50,874 nt of DNA from a virus, in the IMG/VR virus record IMGVR_UViG_3300021371_000024, positions 1 through 50,874 of that record; one strand, written 5' to 3'. The position numbers and the translations under genes are program-made. Positions 31,767 to 40,802 of this stretch are shown here, one piece after another; position 1 is the first letter of the stretch; each line of letters begins with the position of its first letter. The notes beneath the pieces were generated by a model, which was not told where the DNA came from, ran no database searches, and saw only the letters and a program-made list of their open reading frames with translations.

Positions 31767-32449
31767 TAAAAGTGTACTCGCAAGTCACGTACATACTCTG
31801 TACGATTTATATTTATACTACGTAAATGCTTAATGCCCTGTGTAAATTTTTGCATAGCTAATTGCGATGCTTGCATATCACCTCTAAATTGATATACATA
31901 GTACATTGCACCATCTACTATAACATAGCGATACTGTTCAGGAAGATTAGGTACATCAGAATGTAACTCAAGATCAAATCCCATTGTATAATACTCGTAA
32001 ATTAACTCATAGTCTTTATCAGGAGTAGGTACTACTAACAACTCTCGACTAGGGGCACGTACTATATAACGTGGAGTTCCTGTACTACTAGAGTTATACT
32101 CAGTATCTACATGTTTGTCAAGGTATTCTTCATAGCTAAGTACTTTAAGTTTAATAGTATTTGTTGCTAGGGTATCATCACGTTTAATTCTAAAACTATT
32201 CATGTTAATTGTTTTTGCATCATAAGGATAGCTATAGCGAGTTTCACCTGCAAGCAATACTTCTGTTTCTTCTACGTGATTCCAAGGCCATTCATACTCT
32301 TCTTGTTGTATGTGACGAATAGCAGAGTTTACTGCATCTTTAGCGAAACTATAAAAACCTGTAGTAACAGTAAAGTTAGAAGAAGTTAATTCGACTTCAT
32401 TAAGCCTACGATTTATATCATTAACTAATCCTAGATAATCGTATGCCAT
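31766..32449 (-). CDS. Tail tube A-like (gatekeeper/adaptor) protein, 227 aa
   Basis: MAYDYLGLVNDINRRLNEVE, then FAKDAVNSAIRHIQQEEYEW, fits the helical start of T7 gp11-like proteins. A beta part (YSYPYDAKTINMNSFRI) and a helical end (MQASQLAMQKFTQGIKHL) follow. It would connect the portal to the nozzle protein. The codons around 32093-32121 contain a consensus promoter directed at the nozzle and downstream genes. Confidence 0.7.
   Translation of the reverse strand: MAYDYLGLVNDINRRLNEVELTSSNFTVTTGFYSFAKDAVNSAIRHIQQEEYEWPWNHVEETEVLLAGETRYSYPYDAKTINMNSFRIKRDDTLATNTIKLKVLSYEEYLDKHVDTEYNSSSTGTPRYIVRAPSRELLVVPTPDKDYELIYEYYTMGFDLELHSDVPNLPEQYRYVIVDGAMYYVYQFRGDMQASQLAMQKFTQGIKHLRSININRTEYVRDLRVHF
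32093..32121 (-). promoter_or_regulatory. Sigma70 promoter inside the tail tube A gene
   Basis: On the minus strand TTGACA (32121-32116), 17 nt, TATAAC (32098-32093). It would start RNA near 32086, inside the gene, and drive the tail-nozzle gene (29856-31766), the fibre and the membrane proteins. The same -10 sequence is found at 13269 and 42135. Confidence 0.6.
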
Positions 32450-32450
32450 A

Positions 32451-32768
32451 TTACTTCTCCTTTACACGTAAAAATACAGAACGTTCATACTGCAATGCAC
32501 CTACTGTAGTTATTTTACAAGTAATCTTATATCGCTTATTGTTAGTTCCTAAACTTAATCTAATAGTAGCTACGGTTAATGTGTTTGTAGCTTGTACAAA
32601 CTGTAGTCCATTTACAACTTGTGCAGGGCTTACTTCTGTTTTAACATTGTTTGCATCATCTATAAACCAATCGACACCAGAAATAGTGTCTGTACCTAAG
32701 AAACGTGACCAATCAATATTATAGTCAAGTAATTCATCTTTATCTTTATCAGGCCATTTGTATGACAT
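32451..32768 (-). CDS. Hypothetical tail-associated beta protein, 105 aa
   Basis: It begins MSYKWPDKDKDELLDYNIDW and continues as beta strands (LTVATIRLSLGTNNKRYKIT, ALQYERSVFLRVKEK), a pattern of Ig-like phage tail adaptor proteins that hold fibres. It lies between tail tube and fibre-type genes. The adaptor role is inferred. Confidence 0.55.
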   Translation of the reverse strand: MSYKWPDKDKDELLDYNIDWSRFLGTDTISGVDWFIDDANNVKTEVSPAQVVNGLQFVQATNTLTVATIRLSLGTNNKRYKITCKITTVGALQYERSVFLRVKEK

Positions 32769-32778
32769 TGTTCATCCT

Positions 32779-33711
32779 TTAAGCTGCTATGTAAACAGTA
32801 TTGTTAGTTAGGCTACGTTCTATGTAAACAGAACGATCTTCTACTTGTATATGCACTACATTGCTTGTAGTTAAACTAGGAGAATTAGTTGTACGTAATT
32901 CTGTACCATGCGATTTTTGTCTAAGTATATACAGCACACGAGATTTGGAATATTGTTCTGCGTATGGACCATAATCAAATATTACTCCCGTAGGTGTACC
33001 TATATTAGCAGAAGAAGACAGTAAGGTTGTATCTAATGTTGTATTAGCTTTACCTGTTACATCTGCAAAAGAAGTGACTGAACCAGTAAATGTTGCAGAC
33101 GGTATTGTTATATTTGCCTTAGCATCTACTTTTTCAAAATCATTTGCAGTAATATCGCTGAGTATTGAAGCTATAGTTAAATTAGCTTTTGCATCAAAGC
33201 TAAGTGTATCCACAACTGTTGTAGCGCTTACACTATTTGAAATTATATTTGCAGCACCAATACCTATAACATCTTCAGCAGATATAGTAGAAACAATACT
33301 ATTTAAACTAGTATTAGCTTTAGCCTCTACACTTGCAAAATCATTTACGCTAAATACAGATGCAGTACTGGGTATTGTAAAGTTAGCTAGGCCAGTACCT
33401 AACAGTTGACCTGTAGTAAAAGAGGCAGTAGTTGGACTTAATGTAAAGTTAGCCTTACCAGATACAGAAATAAAATCATTTACTGTTGTAGTAGCTTCAG
33501 TACCTGTTACATTAGAAGTAGCTTTTGCATCAAAGTCAATATTTAAAGAAAATGTAGCTACAGTAGAGTCTGCTGTTACATTAGCAGTACCTTCAAATAA
33601 AAGACTACTAGCAGTTAATGTAACTAAACTGGTAGGTAAAAATCCTAATGCAGCAGCACTGGTAGTAGCCTGAGATATAGGTGTCTCTGATATGGCAGAA
33701 AAGCCTAGCAT
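32779..33711 (-). CDS. Tail-associated protein with about nine 20-24-aa repeats, 310 aa
   Basis: After a short N-terminus, residues about 35-240 repeat units starting with G/D/E-x-(K/A)-A-N, for example GKANFTLSPTTASFTTGQLL, EAKANTSLNSIVSTISAEDV, DAKANLTIASILSDITANDF. They are rich in Thr/Ser/Val and look like beta strands of a fibre or beta-solenoid. A distinct C-terminal part (VIFDYGPYAEQYSKSRVLYI ... NTVYIAA) is conserved-looking. It is probably a minor tail component; the family is not recognised. Confidence 0.6.
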   Translation of the reverse strand: MLGFSAISETPISQATTSAAALGFLPTSLVTLTASSLLFEGTANVTADSTVATFSLNIDFDAKATSNVTGTEATTTVNDFISVSGKANFTLSPTTASFTTGQLLGTGLANFTIPSTASVFSVNDFASVEAKANTSLNSIVSTISAEDVIGIGAANIISNSVSATTVVDTLSFDAKANLTIASILSDITANDFEKVDAKANITIPSATFTGSVTSFADVTGKANTTLDTTLLSSSANIGTPTGVIFDYGPYAEQYSKSRVLYILRQKSHGTELRTTNSPSLTTSNVVHIQVEDRSVYIERSLTNNTVYIAA

Positions 33712-33726
33712 ATGTTTAAAAGCCTA

Positions 33727-34284
33727 TTATCTATAGTTAGCAGCAAAAGTTATTCGTTCTTTCATATTCAATCCCCTGCCAACTGCGTGAGGTATGTACG
33801 ATCTAAAAAGAACCAGCCTTCTTTCCAAAGGTTCAATATGTACAAAGTTTGGTTCTTCTGGAAACGGCATCATATTTTTATAGGGAGAAATAAAGGTTGT
33901 AGGCGCTGAACCTTCTGGTGAAGTACAGTAGTATATAGCACTTACTCTTGAGTTAGTATGTATGTGTTCTTCTACATAATCGTCAGCTTTATTAAAATTT
34001 ACCCAACTTCCTACATCTTCTAAACTTTCTTTACATCCATGCCTTTCAGCAAAATAGTTTACTGCTTTTTCAATTTTATTAAAAAGTAATCTAAACTTTT
34101 TATGTTTACTAGGTGAGTAATTACTAAATGTTGAAAAGTTTTGAGTGCCCCAATTTTCTGGCGTTCCATTTTCTAAAGTTTTTCTTAGCTCTTTGCACAT
34201 ATTATAAATGATTTTATTTTCTTCAAAAGAAACAATATCATCTTGTATTGCAAAGCTATGTCCTAAAAGACTTAATTCGTTCAA
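33727..34284 (-). CDS. 2-oxoglutarate/Fe(II)-dependent oxygenase, 185 aa
   Basis: It has the form of phage 2OG-FeII_Oxy_5 enzymes: VEEHIHTNSRVSAIYYC with metal-site candidates H107 and H109, and SYIPHAVGRGLNMKERITFA with H166 and the 2-oxoglutarate-binding R177. Such enzymes hydroxylate proteins, nucleobases or small molecules. The gene sits among tail genes, which suggests modification of a virion protein or co-expression with late genes. It overlaps the previous gene by four bases. Confidence 0.75.
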   Translation of the reverse strand: MNELSLLGHSFAIQDDIVSFEENKIIYNMCKELRKTLENGTPENWGTQNFSTFSNYSPSKHKKFRLLFNKIEKAVNYFAERHGCKESLEDVGSWVNFNKADDYVEEHIHTNSRVSAIYYCTSPEGSAPTTFISPYKNMMPFPEEPNFVHIEPLERRLVLFRSYIPHAVGRGLNMKERITFAANYR

Positions 34285-34763
34285 GGTAAAGCCTCAAATA
34301 TTGTAGTGGGAGTAATTTTTGTTATAATGACTTTATCAGAAGATAAGTCAGGTTTATTACCCGCCCAATCCCCATCTAAAGGATGTGAAAATTTAGTTAT
34401 TTCCCTTAAGTTATAATGTCTAATTTTGTTTTCGTAACAAGTAACATAGTGCTCACGTAACTCTGTTATATTTACACCAAGAGCATTAAACTCTGTAGTA
34501 TTACAATTAATTGAAAACATTCTTTCGTCATTAACATCTATATCTTTTACTAATTCAGATATAGTTTCTACGGGAATTAACCAAGAACCATCAGGATTTT
34601 GTGTAACTACTTGAATTTCACAGCACCAATTATGGGTAGCTGTAGTTTCTAATAAAACCTGATTAGCTGCGTCTTGAGCTTCTGCCTCAGTTACGTAGAT
34701 ACTTTGATTATAGTGATATTCATCCCATGTTTGCATTTTATGTAGACCCGTAAATTGTGCCAT
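34281..34763 (-). CDS. Hypothetical tail-module protein, 160 aa
   Basis: The start at ATG 34763 overlaps the glycine-rich gene by 26 bases. It is mixed alpha/beta (VTEAEAQDAANQVLLETTAT, HNWCCEIQVVTQNPDGSWLI) and contains several Cys and Trp. Function is not recognised. Overlaps on both sides place it in one operon with the oxygenase. Confidence 0.55.
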   Translation of the reverse strand: MAQFTGLHKMQTWDEYHYNQSIYVTEAEAQDAANQVLLETTATHNWCCEIQVVTQNPDGSWLIPVETISELVKDIDVNDERMFSINCNTTEFNALGVNITELREHYVTCYENKIRHYNLREITKFSHPLDGDWAGNKPDLSSDKVIITKITPTTIFEALP

Positions 34764-35706
34764 TATTAGTTAAACTATAACTAGTTGTTTTAGCAATACC
34801 TGCTCCACCCGCAGCACCAGTACCACCATTCTGACTACTTCCAGGGCCGCCACCTGAAGATCCCCAGCCACCGCCGCCACCTCCATCATAGTAGCCACCG
34901 CCCCAAGCGCCTGCTTCTCCACCTGCGCCACCATAACTATTTGATCTAGTGTCTCTAACCCCTGGAAGTAAACGACCTCCTCCGTTGCCACCTACTGTCG
35001 AATAGTACGCAGACCCTCCTGCTTCCGCACCTGTGTAAGTGCCAGTAGAATGTAGGCTTGACCCTTTTTCATTTGGATAACGTCCACCTCTACCATAGTT
35101 ACTACCGCTAGTAGAACCTCGACCAGCGTCACCTCCTCCAGCACCGCCGCCGCCGCCAGCTTGCCTGTCTCTGCTAGTATCCCATCTGGACGCGCCCCCG
35201 CCACCGCCACCGCCAGCAATGTAAGCACCAGAATAGTTAATAATAGTAACACCAGAAGATGTTACGTTTACAGCAGGTCCACCTGTAAATCCATTTCTTT
35301 CAGGTGTACCAGAATAAGCATTATAACGACCTGCAGTACCACCCCTTCCAATAATTTTTCCATAATTTTTAATAGTACATGGAATATCTACAGTTAATGC
35401 AGCTACTGTTCTATCATCTGACCAAACCCAAATACTACTTGGAATAACAAGTGTTCCACCACTTGAGATGAAACTAGATACGCTAATTTCTTGCCTTTGT
35501 GCAACGCCATTCACGGTGCCACCACTTGTTAGTGTAGTTTCCGCAGAGGCACCATACCATTCGTTAAATGACATTGTAGCGCCAGAGCTTTTACCAATAA
35601 GTCCTCGAATATCACTGTCGTTTATAGATGCGGATGTACCTGATGACCCCCCTACTTCTACATGAATATCGTTAAGAGATATTTGACCACTAGTTTGTAA
35701 TGCCAT
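34738..35706 (-). CDS. Glycine-rich tail (adhesin-like) protein, 322 aa
   Basis: The first 50 residues (SLNDIHVEVGGSSGTSASIN, DSDIRGLIGKSSGATMSFNE) are a common phage tail start. The middle has beta strands with VDIPCTIKNYGKIIGRGG. From about residue 165 it is dominated by Gly blocks (GGGGGGGASRW, GGAGGEAGAWGGGYYDGGGG), as in polyglycine-helix adhesins such as T4-type gp38. It probably caps or decorates a fibre and contacts the host surface. Confidence 0.7.
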   Translation of the reverse strand: MALQTSGQISLNDIHVEVGGSSGTSASINDSDIRGLIGKSSGATMSFNEWYGASAETTLTSGGTVNGVAQRQEISVSSFISSGGTLVIPSSIWVWSDDRTVAALTVDIPCTIKNYGKIIGRGGTAGRYNAYSGTPERNGFTGGPAVNVTSSGVTIINYSGAYIAGGGGGGGASRWDTSRDRQAGGGGGAGGGDAGRGSTSGSNYGRGGRYPNEKGSSLHSTGTYTGAEAGGSAYYSTVGGNGGGRLLPGVRDTRSNSYGGAGGEAGAWGGGYYDGGGGGGWGSSGGGPGSSQNGGTGAAGGAGIAKTTSYSLTNNGTIYGST

Positions 35707-35710
35707 ATTC

Positions 35711-38700
35711 TTACTTTAACCTCTTTTTTAATTCATTAATTTGTTCTTGTTGCTCTTTAATTGCTTCTATTAAAATAGAAACCATGTTACCATAAGCAAC
35801 CGCTTTATTTCCATCTTTACCACTTACGACTTCTGGTAAAACTTTTTCGACTTCTTGAGCAACAACCCCTGCTTGTCTTAGTACTTCTGGAGCTTCTGGA
35901 TCTTCTTCATCCTTTACGTAGTCTGTTCTTTCATATGTATAACCATTGAGAGAACAAACTTTTTCAAGAGCATTTGGTATTTTTACAAGGTTAGTTTTAA
36001 CTGCAATATCTGAATAGGCTGTCACATTACCTGAAGTCCATATACCATCGCCAATAGCTGCAGTTAAGGTTCCATTACGTCTATGTTGAAGTTGATGGCT
36101 TAATCCAGATATAGATTGGTTTGTTCCTGTACCTATATTAGTATGCGTATATGTAAGGCCATACATATTTCCATATGAAGTACCATCATCGCTAGTCTTA
36201 TACGATGTTCCCATTGACCAAACATGTTGATAACGAGTAGAGCTATATAAACCAAAAACACCTCTACCAAAATTTCCTGCAACTAGAGCCAGTTGTGTAC
36301 CCATAGTCAATTGACCAGTAAAAGTATCATTAGCATTACTACGAAGAAGTGTGCTGTAATCAGAAGCACCAGCAATTGTGCCGCCAATAAAATTTCCTGA
36401 CCCGTTTATGCCTTTGGTAGTATCATCAACAAAAAAGCCGCCATCTGCCCTAATATATCTTGGAGTATAAATGTTTTTGGCAGTCACTTGGTTAATACGC
36501 AGCCACGATGTATCTTGGCAGCCAATCTCGCCTATGCGGGTTGTGCCGTTGTAAAACTGAATATGATCGCTGACGTTGTTATCAGCTTTGTAAATTCTTA
36601 TTTCCGCATCAGATTGCGTTCCAGTACCAACATCAAGACGGTTCTTGGCAGTTAAATTAGCTTCAACAATCCAGTTTCCTGAATCCTCGCTATATGCACC
36701 CCAACCGTTGCTACTATTTAAAAAACCAATACGGTTACTATTACAGTGAATGCGGCGTTCACCGTGATCAGCATCAGACATATAAATATCTGAGGAACTG
36801 TGTGAGGGCGCGCCAACTCGTATCCCATTTATGCCAATAGTACGCAGACTTTCTGAGCCGTTATGATACAGTCTAGTATCAGCGTTTCTAAGACATAATA
36901 TCGCCCATTCGTTATCAGTATCGTTGTAAATGCCCGCTTCTCCTGCGCCATTTGACATAAACACCCAATCGTCACGAATGGCATATCCAGCCCAACCACC
37001 AGAAACACCACGATCATCGTCTACTTTAACTGTGCCGTAATTGCCTGTGGCAACATCAATGTAGTTGGGGCCATTATCATTGAAAGATGTGCTAAGTGAA
37101 GCATTGCCAGTGCCATCCCAGCTTACTGAACCTGTTACAGCACCCGTTAAAGAAAGGGTGCGGCTAGTAATCCAACCTGCTGCTTTGCCAGACTGTAAAT
37201 CACCATTATTATCAATATATGATTTATCAGAGCCATCGCGTCTAAACTGAACAATTCTATTTGATGACTGATCTGCAACAATATACCAACGATTAGAATG
37301 GTATTGTATTTTACCAACTGTCCCTGGATTTCCTGTCCAAGTAGGGTTTGATTGCGCTGATCTAATATCACTATTATTTAAGGTTATAGCACCAGCACCA
37401 CCGCTAATTGTAAGATCGCCCGTCATAGTGCCGCCACTCAATGGCAGCTTGGTGCTGTCAGCTACAGTGATATTAGCAGAGCCGTTAAACGATACTCCAT
37501 TAATGGTTCGTGCAGTTGTTAGTGTGTCAGCATTAGGGTGATAGCCATCGTGGAATACTCGCTGATATGTAGCGCCCTTTGACCAGCCACCAACAACAAA
37601 GTCATTTATGCCGCCATGCAGACCAAAGTACGCTGCGTAATCACCACCAATGTGGAATGCCATAAATGCATCATGTCCAGCATTGTCTTGGAAAACCTCT
37701 AAAGAAGCATGATAGGCAGAAGCAGTATCTATTGCGTTTTCTGATTGGAAGCGTAGCAAGTTGGAGTTGCCTGTGGCTGTCCAAGTATAGCCAACGCCTT
37801 TTCTGATAAAACTAGATTCGTGGTAGCCATCCAACAGGTCAGCATCTAAGCCAGAACCAGAACCGTCATTGCCAGCATGCCATATGTTGTTATTGTTATA
37901 CTGAAATGACGCACCTGTAAAATCAATGTTACCGCTGGAATCAATCGTCTGACGTACCACTGGTGTTACACCTGTAGAGATACGAACACCTGTGTTTGAA
38001 GTGGTTCTTGATACAAGGCTTAACCAACTTTGGTCTGCTACAAGTGTAATACCATTTGGTAGATAAGTGGTGTTGGCGGTAACGCTACCCCCTGTTTGCA
38101 ATAAATAACCTGCGCTGGCACCATTAGAGCCTATAAACTGAAAGCCGCCGTAGCTGGAAGCGCTATCTGGTCTTAACTGCGTTCCATAACCGTACCGTTG
38201 ACCATTTGTAATATTAGCCCAAGAGTGCGTATGACTATCATTAGCCACAGTCACACTCAGTGTAGCATTAGCAGAGCCATCCCAAGAGACAGAACCAGAT
38301 GCGTCACCAGAGAGTGATAGGGTACGGGAGGTAGTCCACTTGTCTGCGTTGGGGTGGTAGCCATCGTGGAAAACACGTTGATTACCACTACCTTCATTAA
38401 CCAAAAATTGATGGGCTGCATTTATTTGTGCTCTATGAACACCGTCAACATCGTCATAGGCCATATAGAAAATGCTGTCGCCTACACCTATAGAGTAGCG
38501 AGTGTTTGTGGTTCCAGAGCCATCGCCTCTGAAGTGTAATACACCGTAGCCACCACCACCGTCTATACTTACTTCTGTGTTGCCGTAAAGATCATCACTC
38601 CAAGCAGTGTCTGTAGCTGTGCCACCAATACCTAAATGACCATTAATAGTTGTATTAGCATCAATTGTAGTTGCACCGTTGAGATATGTCGTGCCGTTAT

Positions 38701-40267
38701 TGTAGAAATCATAGGACGTATTTGATGAACCTACATACAGTCCAGCCGCTTGAAGATCACCCGTCATAATGTCGCCAGTGACATTTACGTAACGACTGTC
38801 AAAACCTGTATAGCTGCTATCAATAGCTATATCATTAGCATTAACAGTAATACCACTACCGCCGCCTACAGTAAGCGTTCTGTTAGCTGATAAGTCTCCA
38901 CCACCCGTAAGACCATTACCTGCAGTAATAATACGTGACGTAGGTACTTTAGCATCTAGTGCTGACTGTAAGCCATCTACATTACTAATTACATGTGCAT
39001 GTGAATCGTCTTGTACTGCAGCAGTAATGTTAATATTAGCAGACCCATCAAAAGATGCGCTTCCTGTAACGTCACCTGATAGCTGAATAGTACGTGCTGT
39101 TTCTAAAGCTGTAGCTGTATCAGCGTTACCTGTAACATCACCTGTCAGATTACCCGTTACGTTACCAATAATAGCTGCTGTGACTTGATTGAACGTAACG
39201 TTAGCTGATGTTGCTACATCTTGCCCAATAGAAAACGTAGTACCAGTTAAAGTAATACCTGTACCACCAGAGTATACAGTTGTCTCAGCTACTTCTGAAA
39301 ATACAATATTAGTAGTACCAAATACGATTGTACCTGCTGTACTTAAAACATCTAAGTGACCTGCGTTAGTAGAACCTTCTTTGATGAAGAAAGCATCACC
39401 CTTACCAAAGGCATCAGGGTCAGACGGTGCTGCAGTATCTGTATCTGTAGAGCGTGTAAGTACCCAAGCAGTAGAGCCATCACCTACTGTCGTTACTGTA
39501 TATACACCATTTTGTGTTTGGTTTGTTTGGTTAGCGACAAGAACACGATCATTTAATACCATGCTTACGCTGTCTATAACTAATGCTGCATTTGTTCCTG
39601 CATTAGTAAGCGTAGCCCCTACACCTGACGAACCATTGTTGTAAGTAGCATTTAGGTTACTAGGATGTTCAGCACGTACTGGGGCATGATAGTGTATACC
39701 AGCAGAGGCAATCGTATCAACATACTGTTTTGTTGCGGCCCCTAATGCTGCGTTGGGATCAGTATTAAGAATAAGGTTGCCTGTCATAGTGCCGCCAGAC
39801 CTCATTAAAGCCCCAGCAGCAGCTACAGTAACAGCGTCTGTTACATCTGCACTTGTGTCGATACCATCAAGTTTAGAACCATCTGTTGCAACATCGCGTC
39901 CATCAACTGTACCTGTTACAGTAATATCTGCGAAAGTGACATCCTCACCTACTACAGCAGCTTTGCTTGCAGGGTAGGTCATAAAAATATCTTTAGTACC
40001 AGCAGAAAGATCTACTGCAGATGTACCGTTAGAACCCGCCAATACTGTAGTACGTGAAAGTGTGTTGCCAGTATTCCACGTACCTAGACCTACTTCCCAC
40101 TCATCAACACCAGAAGATGTATGAGCAATGGCATAAAAAGTCGTGTCTCCATTCGTAAGATAAGATTGAAATGTATCGAAAGTAGCAGAAGCACCGCCAA
40201 GACTTATGTTGCCAGTGCCTGTAGTAGTGCTATTTTCTTTTACACGATCTTTTAATATAAATGCCAT
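35711..40267 (-). CDS. Long tail fibre with peptidase S74 chaperone domain, 1518 aa
   Basis: The N-terminal attachment part begins MAFILKDRVKENSTTTGTGN. The shaft contains motifs such as RVFHDGYHPNAD (twice), LSGDASGSVSWDGSAN and WHAGNDGSGSGLDADLLDGY. The last 110 residues are an intramolecular chaperone: S1419 and K1424 (SDIAVK) match the autocleavage dyad, then QAGVVAQEVEKVLPEVV and a C-terminal coiled coil (EAIKEQQEQINELKKRLK). Family members fold as trimers and cut off this domain. It is the main host-recognition candidate. Confidence 0.9.
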   Translation of the reverse strand: MAFILKDRVKENSTTTGTGNISLGGASATFDTFQSYLTNGDTTFYAIAHTSSGVDEWEVGLGTWNTGNTLSRTTVLAGSNGTSAVDLSAGTKDIFMTYPASKAAVVGEDVTFADITVTGTVDGRDVATDGSKLDGIDTSADVTDAVTVAAAGALMRSGGTMTGNLILNTDPNAALGAATKQYVDTIASAGIHYHAPVRAEHPSNLNATYNNGSSGVGATLTNAGTNAALVIDSVSMVLNDRVLVANQTNQTQNGVYTVTTVGDGSTAWVLTRSTDTDTAAPSDPDAFGKGDAFFIKEGSTNAGHLDVLSTAGTIVFGTTNIVFSEVAETTVYSGGTGITLTGTTFSIGQDVATSANVTFNQVTAAIIGNVTGNLTGDVTGNADTATALETARTIQLSGDVTGSASFDGSANINITAAVQDDSHAHVISNVDGLQSALDAKVPTSRIITAGNGLTGGGDLSANRTLTVGGGSGITVNANDIAIDSSYTGFDSRYVNVTGDIMTGDLQAAGLYVGSSNTSYDFYNNGTTYLNGATTIDANTTINGHLGIGGTATDTAWSDDLYGNTEVSIDGGGGYGVLHFRGDGSGTTNTRYSIGVGDSIFYMAYDDVDGVHRAQINAAHQFLVNEGSGNQRVFHDGYHPNADKWTTSRTLSLSGDASGSVSWDGSANATLSVTVANDSHTHSWANITNGQRYGYGTQLRPDSASSYGGFQFIGSNGASAGYLLQTGGSVTANTTYLPNGITLVADQSWLSLVSRTTSNTGVRISTGVTPVVRQTIDSSGNIDFTGASFQYNNNNIWHAGNDGSGSGLDADLLDGYHESSFIRKGVGYTWTATGNSNLLRFQSENAIDTASAYHASLEVFQDNAGHDAFMAFHIGGDYAAYFGLHGGINDFVVGGWSKGATYQRVFHDGYHPNADTLTTARTINGVSFNGSANITVADSTKLPLSGGTMTGDLTISGGAGAITLNNSDIRSAQSNPTWTGNPGTVGKIQYHSNRWYIVADQSSNRIVQFRRDGSDKSYIDNNGDLQSGKAAGWITSRTLSLTGAVTGSVSWDGTGNASLSTSFNDNGPNYIDVATGNYGTVKVDDDRGVSGGWAGYAIRDDWVFMSNGAGEAGIYNDTDNEWAILCLRNADTRLYHNGSESLRTIGINGIRVGAPSHSSSDIYMSDADHGERRIHCNSNRIGFLNSSNGWGAYSEDSGNWIVEANLTAKNRLDVGTGTQSDAEIRIYKADNNVSDHIQFYNGTTRIGEIGCQDTSWLRINQVTAKNIYTPRYIRADGGFFVDDTTKGINGSGNFIGGTIAGASDYSTLLRSNANDTFTGQLTMGTQLALVAGNFGRGVFGLYSSTRYQHVWSMGTSYKTSDDGTSYGNMYGLTYTHTNIGTGTNQSISGLSHQLQHRRNGTLTAAIGDGIWTSGNVTAYSDIAVKTNLVKIPNALEKVCSLNGYTYERTDYVKDEEDPEAPEVLRQAGVVAQEVEKVLPEVVSGKDGNKAVAYGNMVSILIEAIKEQQEQINELKKRLK

Positions 40268-40283
40268 TTAGTACAACCTTGTA

Positions 40284-40733
40284 TTAGGTAATGCGAATTA
40301 CCGCATTTGAAGCGTCTTGCGCAGGAAATACAACTGTGAAATCACCTGCAGTAGAAGTTACTGTAGAACCAAAGTTAAATACTGCAATAGCTTTGTCTCC
40401 TTGTGAGGCATTATATATTAATGCACCATCTGCAGAAATAGTTAAATTAGAAAATACTTCATCTACAAAATCAACAAAAGCAGTAGCGCCTGATAAGTTA
40501 ATTATGCTTGATGATCCATCTGTAGGAGCAGTAATTACCTGTCCACCTGATGTATAATTCGTTCCTGTAGCTTCGTCAGCACCTAAGTCAGAATAGTTAG
40601 TAGTAGATGCACCATATGTACCTGTTGGTGAAGCTTTAATTAGAGCTATTTTTAAACTGTCTGTATCTAAGTCGTGAACACCGCCAAGTAGCTCTTGCTT
40701 AAACGTGTTGCACATTGCTGTAGTAATTGCCAT
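40284..40733 (-). CDS. Virion-associated protein next to the capsid gene, 149 aa
   Basis: MAITTAMCNTFKQELLGGVH, then LKIALIKASPTGTYGASTTN, a Thr/Ser-rich beta protein of a type often found beside capsid or fibre genes of marine phages. It could be a decoration or tail-assembly protein. It follows the capsid terminator in the leftward direction. Confidence 0.55.
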   Translation of the reverse strand: MAITTAMCNTFKQELLGGVHDLDTDSLKIALIKASPTGTYGASTTNYSDLGADEATGTNYTSGGQVITAPTDGSSSIINLSGATAFVDFVDEVFSNLTISADGALIYNASQGDKAIAVFNFGSTVTSTAGDFTVVFPAQDASNAVIRIT

Positions 40734-40758
40734 TTGAGGGTATCCTTTATATGCAAAG

Positions 40759-40790
40759 AAAGATAGGCCACAGTTAAGCAGCCTATCTTT
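40759..40790 (-). terminator. Terminator after the capsid gene
   Basis: AAAGATAGGC (40790-40781 on the minus strand) pairs over 10 bp with GCCTATCTTT (40768-40759), followed by CTTTG. It starts 13 bases past the capsid stop. The T-run is interrupted, so termination may be partial. Confidence 0.65.
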
Positions 40791-40802
40791 GTAAGTGTAT
40801 TA

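Noticed and set aside
34770-35252. Extra leftward frames in the glycine-rich tail gene
   Set aside because: They are shifted readings of GGN-rich codons and give Val/Leu/Ala runs without start signals.
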